From NCBI GenBank assembly GCA_017462785.1, contig JAFTQJ010000024.1:1-52956 (forward strand): a stretch of DNA of 52,956 nucleotides, read 5' to 3'. Under the pieces are notes generated by a model. That model ran no database searches, was not told the DNA's origin, and saw only the letters and a program-made list of their open reading frames with translations. The position numbers and the translations under genes were made by a program. Position 1 is the first letter of the stretch. Each line of letters begins with the position of its first letter. Positions 7,626 through 16,118 of this stretch are shown here, in pieces. This DNA is from Oscillospiraceae bacterium (lineage in GTDB: Bacteria > Bacillota > Clostridia > Oscillospirales > Ruminococcaceae).

Positions 7626-8597
7626 ATGTCTGAAGAAAACAAACGTCCCGATGCACAGACACATTTACATAAACTGAGAAAAATCACGCTCATTGAAACC
7701 GGTGTGATCGCCGCACTGGTCATTGCCGTCATTGGTCTGACGGCGGCTCTGTCCGCCAAAAAGCCGGAGAGCGTTCCGGTGGCACTGAGCACCACACCCG
7801 TGACCGAACCGCAGGAAACCGAGGCAACGGATGAGAAAGGGAAAATTTTCCTCTTTCAGGACGGTGCAAACGGTGAGATCTATCTGCCCGTTTTCTCCAA
7901 TGTGCCGGTCTGCAATTACGACCATGAGAAGATCATCAACCGCAATGGTATGGTCTACTATGTTGAGGATGAGCAGATCACCTCAAAATTCGGTGTTGAC
8001 ATTTCCTCCCATCAGGGCATCATTGACTGGGAAACGGTGAAGGAGGCAGGGGTTGAATTCGCCCTCATCCGTGCCGGCTACCGTGGCTACGGCTCCGGCG
8101 AGCTGGTAGAGGATGAACGCTTCCACGAGAATATGCAGGGAGCGATGGATGCCGGAATCGAGGTGGGTGTATACTTCTTCTCGCAGGCGATCACGCCCGA
8201 GGAGGCACTCGAAGAAGCCGACCTGACGCTCTCCATGATCGAGGGCTATGAGTTCAGCTATCCCGTCATTTTTGACTGGGAATTCGTTTCCGCTGCGGAA
8301 GCAAGAACGAGCAATATCTCCGTCACCGGTCTGACGGACTGCACGGTGGCATTCTGCAAGGCGATCGAGGAGGCAGGTTACAGACCGATGGTCTACCAGA
8401 ACAAGCGGACAAGTCTGTTCAAGCTCGACCTCTCACAGATCGCTGACTATGATTTCTGGCTTGAGGAATACAATGACCGCCCCGGCTATTATTACCACTA
8501 TGACATCTGGCAGTACACGGAAAACGGCACTGTACCGGGAATTCAGGGCGAAGTTGACCTGAACATCTGCTTTACCGACTACACAGCAGGTACATAA
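7626..8597 (+). CDS. Membrane-anchored GH25 family muramidase (lysozyme)
   Basis: Predicted to cleave the MurNAc-GlcNAc bond of peptidoglycan. The protein is 323 residues. A short charged cytoplasmic start is followed by one hydrophobic helix (about 25-45, TGVIAALVIAVIGLTAAL), an uncleaved signal anchor, and a linker. The GH25 barrel starts at DISSHQGIIDW (D125) and contains YFFSQAITPEEA and FDWE (D217 and E219, the catalytic acidic pair). The barrel ends with DIWQYTENG and DLNICF. The start was set at 7626 because AGAAAGGAG lies 7 bases upstream; the first ATG of the frame at 7599 has no ribosome site. DUF3810 follows after 2 bases, which suggests coupled translation. Confidence 0.9.
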   Translation: MSEENKRPDAQTHLHKLRKITLIETGVIAALVIAVIGLTAALSAKKPESVPVALSTTPVTEPQETEATDEKGKIFLFQDGANGEIYLPVFSNVPVCNYDHEKIINRNGMVYYVEDEQITSKFGVDISSHQGIIDWETVKEAGVEFALIRAGYRGYGSGELVEDERFHENMQGAMDAGIEVGVYFFSQAITPEEALEEADLTLSMIEGYEFSYPVIFDWEFVSAAEARTSNISVTGLTDCTVAFCKAIEEAGYRPMVYQNKRTSLFKLDLSQIADYDFWLEEYNDRPGYYYHYDIWQYTENGTVPGIQGEVDLNICFTDYTAGT

Positions 8598-8599
8598 CC

Positions 8600-9718
8600 A
8601 TGAAAAGCAGGCTCTCGTTCCGTGCAATGGGTGCAGTCTGCGGCATGATGCTCCTGCTGAACATCCTTGCACGGTGCAGCAGGACATGCAGTGACTGGTA
8701 CATCCGGCACATTTTCCCCTTTTTATCGGAATTATGGTCACGCTTCTCGGGACTGTTCCCCTTTTCGCTGGGGGAGGTGCTGATCTGTCTGGCGGTGATC
8801 GTTGGTGTGCCGGCGATTCTGGCATTTCCGCTGCTGATGATTTTCTGTAAAACGCAGCGTGGCACCATTGCGAAGATCTACGGCACCGGCATCGGCTGGA
8901 TCCTGACGTGGCTTTTCACCGTGCTGACGCTGCATTTTTTCATTCTCTACCAGTGCACGCCCATCGGGGAGCAGTACTACCCCGATTCACCGGAATACTA
9001 CACGACGGAGGAGATCCGCCCCGTCATTGCTGCCATGATCGCTGAAACCAATGCACTGGCGGAGGAGGTTGCCCGTGATGAAAACGGGTACTTCGTTCTG
9101 ACGGAGGACCTGCAGTCCGGTGCAAAGGCGGCAATGCAGGGGCTTGCAGAGGATTTTCCGCAGTTCGGCGGATATTATCCGGATGCGAAAGCGATCCATT
9201 TTTCCTATGTGATGTCCCACCAGTCCATTCTGGGGATCTACTACCCCTTTACGATGGAGGCGAATTACAATCAGGATCTCTGTCCGGTCAATCTGCCTGC
9301 AACGGTCTGCCATGAGTACACGCACCTGAAGGGCAATATTCTGGAGGATGAGGCGAATTTCCTTGCTTTTCTGGCATGCATCCGGAGCGATAGTCCGGAT
9401 TTCCGTTACAGCGGCCATATTCAGGCGTTGGAATATATGATGGACCTTGCATGGGAGGTGGATCCGGAGGGCATACTTGCCGGAACGCTTTCGGAAAAGG
9501 CATGGATGGATATGTATGAATTTGTGCCGGAGGGCTATTTTGGCGAGGAAGAAAACCAGCTGCCCGATGTCATTCCGGAGGAAGTCGTGACCGAGGTTTC
9601 CTCCACACTGCTGGACACCTCCCTGAAGATCAATGGCGTAGAGGACGGGGATCTGAGCTATGGTCGGATGGCGGAGCTGATACTGGATTATTATATGCAG
9701 GATGCGAAAGCATCCTGA
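8600..9718 (+). CDS. DUF3810 family membrane protein with HEXXH-like motif
   Basis: 372 residues. Two or three N-terminal membrane helices (about 10-25, 55-78 and 95-120) are followed by an extracytoplasmic domain containing CHEYTHLKG, an HEXXH zinc-metallopeptidase-type motif, near residue 236. A downstream acidic patch (EDEANFLAFLAC) could supply a further metal ligand. This combination matches DUF3810, which is predicted to be a peptidase but has no established substrate. The start lies 2 bases after the GH25 stop and has only a weak ribosome site, so translational coupling is likely. Its position next to a muramidase suggests a cell-envelope role; this is inference. Confidence 0.8.
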   Translation: MKSRLSFRAMGAVCGMMLLLNILARCSRTCSDWYIRHIFPFLSELWSRFSGLFPFSLGEVLICLAVIVGVPAILAFPLLMIFCKTQRGTIAKIYGTGIGWILTWLFTVLTLHFFILYQCTPIGEQYYPDSPEYYTTEEIRPVIAAMIAETNALAEEVARDENGYFVLTEDLQSGAKAAMQGLAEDFPQFGGYYPDAKAIHFSYVMSHQSILGIYYPFTMEANYNQDLCPVNLPATVCHEYTHLKGNILEDEANFLAFLACIRSDSPDFRYSGHIQALEYMMDLAWEVDPEGILAGTLSEKAWMDMYEFVPEGYFGEEENQLPDVIPEEVVTEVSSTLLDTSLKINGVEDGDLSYGRMAELILDYYMQDAKAS

Positions 9719-9740
9719 TTCTCTTGGAAAGAAGGATTTT

Positions 9741-10445
9741 ATGAGCCATTTCATTGAATTTCATGAGGTCTGCAAGTTCTACAGGATGGGACAGCAGACC
9801 ATTGCTGCGGCGGATCACATCAGTTTCTATGCAGAAAAGGGTGAATTTGTCATCATTGTCGGTCCCAGCGGTGCCGGCAAGACCACGGTGCTGAATATGA
9901 TCGGCGGTATGGATACCTGCGATGCCGGAAAGATCATCCTTGACGGGCAGGAGATCAGTGCTCTGCACGGCAGAAAGCTGACTGCGTACCGCCGGCATGA
10001 TGTGGGCTTTGTGTTCCAGTTCTACAATCTTGTGCAGAATCTGACGGCTCTCGAAAATGTCGAGCTTGCGTCCGAAATCTGCAAGAATCCGCTGGATGCG
10101 GCTGAAACGCTCCGTCAGGTGGGCTTGCAGGACAGAATGCAGAATTTCCCGTCCCAGCTCTCCGGCGGCGAGCAGCAGCGTGTGGCGATCGCACGGGCAC
10201 TGGCGAAAAACCCCAAGATCCTCCTCTGCGATGAGCCGACCGGTGCACTGGATTACAACACCGGAAAGGCGGTGCTCCAGCTTTTGCAGGATACCTGCCG
10301 GAACACCGGCCGCACGGTGCTGGTCATCACGCACAATCAGGCGTTGGCAGGCATGGCTGACCGCATCATCCGCATCAAGAACGGCACGGCGATCTCCAAT
10401 CAGGTAAACCCGAACCCCGTGCCGGTCGCACAGATCGAGTGGTAA
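9741..10445 (+). CDS. ABC transporter ATPase (LolD/MacB type)
   Basis: 234 residue nucleotide-binding subunit partnered with the permease 4 bases downstream. Walker [10 protein letters not shown] is near residue 40, the Q-loop is at [11 protein letters not shown], the signature is [15 protein letters not shown], Walker B is [12 protein letters not shown] and the H-loop is VITHN. The DEPTGALD and FQFYNL forms are typical of the MacB/LolD/BceA group, which drives mechanotransmission or peptide/lipid export rather than nutrient uptake. The start at 9741 has AAAGAAGGA 5 bases upstream; the frame opens earlier inside the preceding gene. Confidence 0.92.
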   Translation: MSHFIEFHEVCKFYRMGQQTIAAADHISFYAEKGEFVIIVGPSGAGKTTVLNMIGGMDTCDAGKIILDGQEISALHGRKLTAYRRHDVGFVFQFYNLVQNLTALENVELASEICKNPLDAAETLRQVGLQDRMQNFPSQLSGGEQQRVAIARALAKNPKILLCDEPTGALDYNTGKAVLQLLQDTCRNTGRTVLVITHNQALAGMADRIIRIKNGTAISNQVNPNPVPVAQIEW

Positions 10446-10449
10446 TGCC

Positions 10450-13215
10450 ATGAAGAGAACACACAGCTACCGGAAAAACATCCTCCGTGAGATCCGTGGG
10501 AGCTTCGGCAGATTCTTCTCCATTTTTGCCATTGTTGCACTCGGAACGGGTTTCTTTGCCGGACTGACGGCAACCTCCCCCGATATGCTCGATTCGGTGG
10601 ATGCTTATTATGACAGAAACAAAATTGCCGATATGGAGATCATTTCCACGCTCGGACTGACGGATGCCGATGCGGATGCACTCAGGGAAATGGAGGGCGT
10701 TTCGCAGGTTTCTCCGATCTTCCGGATGGATGCACTTGTCAATTATGCGGCGGATCAGGTGCTTGCTGCAAGGCTTTCCAGCCTGCCGGAGGGCGGCGAC
10801 GGTCTGAATCAGGTGACGCTGCTCGAAGGCACACTCCCGAAAAACAGCGACGAATGTGTTGTAACAAGGCTCAAGAATGTGACTGCAATTCCGCAGGTCG
10901 GCAGCACCATCACCATCAATGAGGAAACGGACACGGAGGGCATCCTGCATCACAGGACGCTCACGGTGACGGGCATTGTGGACAGTGCCTATTATTTCTC
11001 CACGGAGCGTGACCGGACAACAGTCGGCGAGGGCAAGATCAACATGGTGCTCTGGCTGCCGGAATCCGCCTTTGCCATGGACTGCTGGACGCAGCTCCTG
11101 CTCTCTGCGGAAGGGGCGGAAGAGCTGAATGCGTTCGGTGATGACTACGAAGCGAAAATCGACGCATTACAGGAAAAAATCGAGGGCATTGCAGACGAAC
11201 GGTGCAGGATCCGGCGTGATGAGCTGACAGCGGAGCCAAGGCAGGAGCTTGCTGACGGCTGGGAGGAATTCCGTACACAGAAAGCGGATGCCGAAGCACA
11301 GCTTGCAGATGCCAAGGCAGAGCTGGATGACGGCTATGCACAGCTCGATGCACAGGCAGCACAAATGCGGGATGCAGGCTATCCGGAGGAGATGATCGAG
11401 CAGAGCCTTGCGGATGCACGGGCACAGCTGGATGCTGGACTTGCGGAATATGAAGAGAACCGTGCACGGGCGGAACGTGAGCTTGCAGATGCCGAGCAGA
11501 AGCTCCTTGATGCGGAGCAGAAGCTGGAGGATGCCCCCACGGGTGAATGGTATATCATGACGAGGGAGGACAATCTCTCGTTTGCAAGCTTTGAGGGAAA
11601 TGCCCAGAAGATCGCCGCAATTGCGGTGGTGTTCCCCGTGTTCTTCTTCATGGTCGCAGTCCTTGTGGCGTTGACGACAATGACCAGAATGGTGGAGGAG
11701 CAGCGTGTGCAGATCGGCACATTCAAGGCTCTGGGCTACAGCAATTCTGCCATTATGCGGAAATACATCCTCTATGCCGGTACTGCCACACTCCTCGGAA
11801 GTGCGGTGGGGCTTGGCGTAGGTATGCAGTTCTTCCCTGCGGTGCTCTGGAATGCCTACGGGATCATGTACAACCTCCCTCCCCTGCTGACCCCGTTCCG
11901 GCTGAATTACGCACTCATTGCGTTCCTTGGTGCACTTTTCTGCACGATGCTGGCGACCTTCAGTGCATGCCGCAATTCCCTCAAAGAATGTGCGGCAAGC
12001 CTGATGCTCCCGAAAGCTCCCAAGGCTGGAAAACGTGTGCTCCTCGAACATATCACCCCCGTCTGGAAGCATATGCGGTTCACGCATAAGGTCACAGTCC
12101 GCAATCTGATGCGGTATAAGAAGCGGTTTTTCATGACGATCGTGGGCATTGCCGGCTGTACGGCTCTCCTGCTGACGGGCTTCGGTCTGAGCGATTCGAT
12201 CAACGAGATCATGGACAAGCAGTACACGGAGCTGAATCACTACCATGCAGTGGCGATGCTGCGTAATGCGGATGCGGCACACAGTCAGGAATTACAGGAC
12301 ACCTACGAACGTTCGGTCATGCCGGATACCGTGCTTTCCGTGCATCAGGAGAGCATGCAGATCACGGCGAATGACAAAACACAGGAGGCGTACCTCTTTG
12401 TACCGGAGGATCTGGAGGCATTCCCGCAGCTTCTGACTCTGCGGAATCGGAAATCCGGTGAGCATCTGGAGCTGACGGAGGAGGCAGTGATCCTGACGGA
12501 AAAGGCGGCAGAAACCATGCGGCTTTCCGTGGGTGACAGCATGGGGCTGAAACAGGATGACGGCAGGACGGTCACGGTGACGATCGGCGGCGTTGCGGAG
12601 AATTATGTGAACGCCTATGTTTATATGCATCCTGCACTGTACGAGGAATTGTACGAAAAATCGCCGGATTTCACTGTTCTGCTTGCAAATCTCGGTCCTG
12701 CGGACAGCTCACAGCACCAGAGCTTTGCGGAGGAAATGCTCCGGTGTGATGACGTTGCAATGGTGACAATGGTCGGCGACATGCGGGAATCCTTCCGAAA
12801 CATGGTCACAAGCATTGACTACATCATCGTGGTGCTCATCATCTGTGCCGGACTGCTGGCATTTGTGGTGCTGTACAACCTCATGAACATCAACATCACC
12901 GAACGTGAACGGGAGCTGGCGACCATCAAGGTGCTGGGCTTCTATGAGGGTGAAGTTGGGGCGTATGTGTTCCGTGAAACGCTCCTCCTCTCGCTCTTCG
13001 GCACAGCGGCGGGTCTGGTGCTGGGGATTTTCCTGCATGCATTCGTTGTCCGCACAGCAGAAGTGGACATGGCAATGTTCGGTCGTGAGATCTCCCCTTC
13101 GAGCTTTGTCTATGCGGCAGTGCTGACGATGGTATTTTCTCTGATCGTGTGCCTGTGCATGTTCCCGAAGCTTCGCAGAATCAACATGGTGGAGTCGCTC
13201 AAGAGTGTGGATTGA
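10450..13215 (+). CDS. Large FtsX-family ABC permease with coiled-coil ectodomain
   Basis: 921 residue permease for the ATPase encoded 4 bases upstream. It has an N-terminal helix (about 18-40) and a large outside domain, then three membrane helices around residues 390-520 with FtsX features (FKALGYSNSAIMRKY). A second outside region follows, then three more helices at 790-915 (LATIKVLGFYEGEV). Residues about 255-375 form a long charged coiled coil with repeated Ala/Asp/Glu/Leu heptads, a feature seen in many Firmicute permeases of this size. It ends with MVESLKSVD, similar to the end of the permease at 50493-52790. Substrate unknown; a role in envelope or peptide handling is inferred from the neighbouring muramidase. 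Confidence 0.88.
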   Translation: MKRTHSYRKNILREIRGSFGRFFSIFAIVALGTGFFAGLTATSPDMLDSVDAYYDRNKIADMEIISTLGLTDADADALREMEGVSQVSPIFRMDALVNYAADQVLAARLSSLPEGGDGLNQVTLLEGTLPKNSDECVVTRLKNVTAIPQVGSTITINEETDTEGILHHRTLTVTGIVDSAYYFSTERDRTTVGEGKINMVLWLPESAFAMDCWTQLLLSAEGAEELNAFGDDYEAKIDALQEKIEGIADERCRIRRDELTAEPRQELADGWEEFRTQKADAEAQLADAKAELDDGYAQLDAQAAQMRDAGYPEEMIEQSLADARAQLDAGLAEYEENRARAERELADAEQKLLDAEQKLEDAPTGEWYIMTREDNLSFASFEGNAQKIAAIAVVFPVFFFMVAVLVALTTMTRMVEEQRVQIGTFKALGYSNSAIMRKYILYAGTATLLGSAVGLGVGMQFFPAVLWNAYGIMYNLPPLLTPFRLNYALIAFLGALFCTMLATFSACRNSLKECAASLMLPKAPKAGKRVLLEHITPVWKHMRFTHKVTVRNLMRYKKRFFMTIVGIAGCTALLLTGFGLSDSINEIMDKQYTELNHYHAVAMLRNADAAHSQELQDTYERSVMPDTVLSVHQESMQITANDKTQEAYLFVPEDLEAFPQLLTLRNRKSGEHLELTEEAVILTEKAAETMRLSVGDSMGLKQDDGRTVTVTIGGVAENYVNAYVYMHPALYEELYEKSPDFTVLLANLGPADSSQHQSFAEEMLRCDDVAMVTMVGDMRESFRNMVTSIDYIIVVLIICAGLLAFVVLYNLMNINITERERELATIKVLGFYEGEVGAYVFRETLLLSLFGTAAGLVLGIFLHAFVVRTAEVDMAMFGREISPSSFVYAAVLTMVFSLIVCLCMFPKLRRINMVESLKSVD

Positions 13216-13244
13216 CAGCATTCTGACGAAATCCCAAAATCCGC

Positions 13245-13273
13245 TTGACATTTCCTTTTGAATATGTTAGAAT
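13245..13273 (+). promoter_or_regulatory. Promoter of the riboswitch-controlled P-type ATPase
   Basis: TTGACA, 17 bases, TAGAAT. Transcription would start near 13280, so the RNA begins just before or within the aptamer 5' strand. Confidence 0.85.
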
Positions 13274-13409
13274 GCATTTCAAAAGGGAGTAGCTTGCGTT
13301 TCAAAAAAGCGTAGCATCTTGCGACATACCCGACGGAAACGTCCGCATGATGTTTTAAAAAGCAAGACTTTTATTACGAGTGATCGTGGTAGAAGTCTTG
13401 CTTTTTTTG
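13274..13409 (+). promoter_or_regulatory. Probable yybP-ykoY (manganese) riboswitch with overlapping terminator
   Basis: The leader contains AAAAGGGAGTAGC (13281-13293), matching the conserved GGGGAGUAGC loop of the yybP-ykoY class. It also contains an arm CATC..GCG / CGC..GATG enclosing ACATACCC and a GACG-GAAA-CGTC tetraloop hairpin. An AT-rich basal helix pairs TTTCAAAA with TTTTAAAA (one mismatch). The 3' strand of that helix (TTTTAAAAAGC) overlaps the 5' arm of the terminator stem at 13357-13370, so the aptamer fold and the terminator exclude each other. That predicts ligand-induced read-through, as known for Mn2+-sensing members. The class assignment is by eye, not by covariance model. 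Confidence 0.78.
13357..13409 (+). terminator. Conditional terminator in the riboswitch leader
   Basis: AAAAAGCAAGACTT (13357-13370) pairs with AAGTCTTGCTTTTT (from 13393), followed by a T-run. It sits before the ATPase gene, not after a gene, so it is an attenuator. Confidence 0.85.
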
Positions 13410-13461
13410 TATTTTTGGGGAAGAAATGCCGATACTCCATAAAAAGCGAGGAGGAACACCG

Positions 13462-16071
13462 ATGGAAACAAGCAAACCGATTTACAGTCAGACCAAGGAA
13501 GAAGTCCTGTCCATGCTGGGCGTGGATGCAGGCGGTCTGAGTGCGGAGGAATCCGCAAAAATGCAGGAGAAGCATGGCAAGAATGAGCTGGAGGACACAG
13601 CGAAAAAGAGCGTATTGCAGGTATTTCTGGAACAGTACAAGGACTTTCTGGTCATCATCCTGATCGCTGCCGCTGTCATTTCCGGCGTACTGGGCGACTG
13701 GGAATCTGCCATCATCATTCTGGTGGTCATCACCATCAACGCCATTCTCGGCACAGTACAGCACTGCAAGGCACAGCAGTCCCTTGACGGTCTGAAAGCC
13801 ATGTCCGCACCGTCTGCAAAGGTTCTGCGTGGCGGCGAGATCGCTGTGATCGCCGGAAAGGATGTCACGGTCGGTGATGTGCTGGTGCTCGATGCCGGTG
13901 ACTTCATCTGTGCGGACGGACGTATTCTCGAATCTGCGAGCCTGAAGGTTGCCGAATCCGCCCTGACCGGTGAGAGTGAGCCGGTGGAAAAGGAGGACAC
14001 GGTGCTGGAGGGAGATGTGCCGCTGGGCGACCGCAGAAATATGGTGTACTCCGGCAGCTTCGTGACCTACGGCAGAGCCAAGGTTCTGGTAACGGGCATT
14101 GGCATGCACACGGAGATCGGCAAGATCGCAACGCTCCTGAAATCGACTGAAGAGAAGAAAACGCCCTTACAGGTGAGCCTTGACAGCTTCGGCAAAAAGC
14201 TTTCCATTGGTATTCTGGGTGTTTGTGCACTGGTCTTTGCCCTGAGCATGTTCCGTGGCAATCCCCCCGTGGATGCATTTGTATTTGCGGTAGCTCTGGC
14301 GGTTGCGGCAATTCCGGAGGCTCTCAGCTCCATCGTGACCATCGTGCTGGCGATGGGTACGCAGAAGCTTGCCAAGGAAAACGCCATCATCCGGAAATTG
14401 CAGGCAGTCGAGGGTCTGGGCAGCGTGTCCATCATCTGCTCCGATAAGACCGGTACACTGACACAGAACAAGATGACCATCCGCAAGATCTTCTTTGACA
14501 ACCAGCTGATCGATGAAAACGATACCCTGACGGAACGTCAGAAGCAGCTGGTGATCGACGGACTTCTGTGCAACGATGCGACCGTGCGTGACGGCGAGGA
14601 GATCGGCGACCCGACGGAGGTTGCACTTGTCAATTATGCGGAAAAGCACCGGATCGGTTCACTGGAATACCGTGGAAAATACGAGCGTCTGGGCGAGCTG
14701 CCGTTTGATTCCGACAGAAAGCTCATGTCCACCATCCACAAGATCGGACCGAATTACAAGATGCTCACCAAGGGTGCGGTGGATGTGCTGATCCCCCGCA
14801 TTCTGGAGATGAAAACCGCCGAGGGCAAGCGGACATTCACGCCGGAGGATGCGGAGCTTCTGCGTTCCACGAACCTCCGGCTCTCCGAACAGGGTTTGCG
14901 TGTGCTGGCTCTCTGTGAGCGTGACGTTCCCTCTCCGGATGTGACGCTTGCGGACGAAAACGGCTATATCCTGCTGGGTCTGTTTGCTATGCAGGATCCG
15001 CCCAGAGTGGAATCTGCGGATGCAGTTGCAAAGTGCAAATCCGCCGGCATCCGCCCGATCATGATCACGGGCGACCATCTCATCACCGCTTCTGCAATTG
15101 CAAAGCAGATCGGCATTCTGGATGATGAGCATATTGCAGTGGAGGGTGCAGCGATCGAGAATCTTTCCGATGAGGAGCTTCAGAGCTTTGTGGAAAAGGT
15201 TTCCGTTTATGCGAGAGTATCGCCCGAGCATAAGATCCGCATTGTCAATGCATGGCAGGCACGGGGCAACATCGTTTCCATGACGGGTGACGGCGTGAAT
15301 GACGCACCGGCACTCAAGCAGGCGGATGTGGGTGTTGCAATGGGCATCACCGGCAGCGAGGTGGCAAAGGACAGTGCTTCCATGGTGCTGACGGATGACA
15401 ATTTTGCGACCATCGTCAAGGCGATTGAAAACGGCAGAAACCTGTATGACAATATCAAGCGTTCCATTCTCTTCCTGCTCTCCGGCAACACCGCCGGTAT
15501 TCTGGCGGTACTGTACTGCTCCATTCTGGCACTCCCCGTTCCGTTCAAGGCAGTGCATCTGCTGTTCATCAATCTGCTGACCGACTCCCTGCCGGCGATC
15601 GCACTGGGTATGGAGCCGCACAATTCCGACGTGATGAAGCGGAAACCCCGTCCGAAGGATGAGTCCATCCTGACAAAATCCGTCCTGCTTCAGATCGTGA
15701 CGGGCGGTGTTGTGATCGCTGCCTACACGATGATCGGCTATTATATCGGACTCCAGATCAGCGAAGAGGCTGCAAGCACGATGGCATTTGCTGTGCTCTG
15801 TCTGTCAAGACTGGTACACAGCTACAACTGCAAGGCGGACGGTGCGATCCTGTTCACCAAGAGAATATTCAACAATTCTGCGATTCAGGGAGCATTCCTC
15901 ATTGGTTTCCTGCTGCTGAGTGCGGTACTCTGGCTGCCCTTCCTGCATGGTATTTTCAGTGTGGCTGCACTGGATGTGACACATATCCTGATGGTTTACG
16001 GTCTGGCGGTAATGGTACTGCCCACGATTCAGCTGATCAAGTGGATCGGCGGATGCATCAACAGAAAATAA
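13462..16071 (+). CDS. P-type cation-transporting ATPase (PMR1/SERCA-like), probably Mn2+/Ca2+ export
   Basis: 869 residue P2-type ATPase. It has an N-terminal cation ATPase domain (about 5-65), membrane helices M1-M2, an actuator domain with LTGES, and M4 with AAIPEALSSIV. The phosphorylation site DKTGTLT is at D328. The nucleotide domain contains KGAVDVL, and the hinge is MTGDGVNDAPALKQAD. About six C-terminal helices complete it, including FINLLTDSLPAIALGMEP. Motifs place it with Ca2+/Mn2+ pumps. The M4 PEAL and the upstream yybP-ykoY-like leader favour manganese (or both) as the relevant ion, as with Lactococcus YoaB; that is inference. The start at 13462 has GAGGAGG 8 bases upstream. Monocistronic between the attenuator and the terminator at 16078. 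Confidence 0.92.
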   Translation: METSKPIYSQTKEEVLSMLGVDAGGLSAEESAKMQEKHGKNELEDTAKKSVLQVFLEQYKDFLVIILIAAAVISGVLGDWESAIIILVVITINAILGTVQHCKAQQSLDGLKAMSAPSAKVLRGGEIAVIAGKDVTVGDVLVLDAGDFICADGRILESASLKVAESALTGESEPVEKEDTVLEGDVPLGDRRNMVYSGSFVTYGRAKVLVTGIGMHTEIGKIATLLKSTEEKKTPLQVSLDSFGKKLSIGILGVCALVFALSMFRGNPPVDAFVFAVALAVAAIPEALSSIVTIVLAMGTQKLAKENAIIRKLQAVEGLGSVSIICSDKTGTLTQNKMTIRKIFFDNQLIDENDTLTERQKQLVIDGLLCNDATVRDGEEIGDPTEVALVNYAEKHRIGSLEYRGKYERLGELPFDSDRKLMSTIHKIGPNYKMLTKGAVDVLIPRILEMKTAEGKRTFTPEDAELLRSTNLRLSEQGLRVLALCERDVPSPDVTLADENGYILLGLFAMQDPPRVESADAVAKCKSAGIRPIMITGDHLITASAIAKQIGILDDEHIAVEGAAIENLSDEELQSFVEKVSVYARVSPEHKIRIVNAWQARGNIVSMTGDGVNDAPALKQADVGVAMGITGSEVAKDSASMVLTDDNFATIVKAIENGRNLYDNIKRSILFLLSGNTAGILAVLYCSILALPVPFKAVHLLFINLLTDSLPAIALGMEPHNSDVMKRKPRPKDESILTKSVLLQIVTGGVVIAAYTMIGYYIGLQISEEAASTMAFAVLCLSRLVHSYNCKADGAILFTKRIFNNSAIQGAFLIGFLLLSAVLWLPFLHGIFSVAALDVTHILMVYGLAVMVLPTIQLIKWIGGCINRK

Positions 16072-16077
16072 TACCTG

Positions 16078-16118
16078 AACAATACTGCCGCTTCACAGAA
16101 CGAAGCGGCAGTATTGTT
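16078..16118. terminator. Bidirectional terminator between ATPase and GH9 genes
   Basis: 17 bp perfect stem AACAATACTGCCGCTTC/GAAGCGGCAGTATTGTT with a 7 base loop, between convergent genes. It touches the stop codon of the GH9 gene. U-tracts are short (TTGTTT on the plus strand). Confidence 0.8.

Noticed and set aside
13462-16071. Firm naming of the P-type ATPase as a calcium pump
   Set aside because: Motifs allow Ca2+ or Mn2+, and the leader points to manganese; ion left open.
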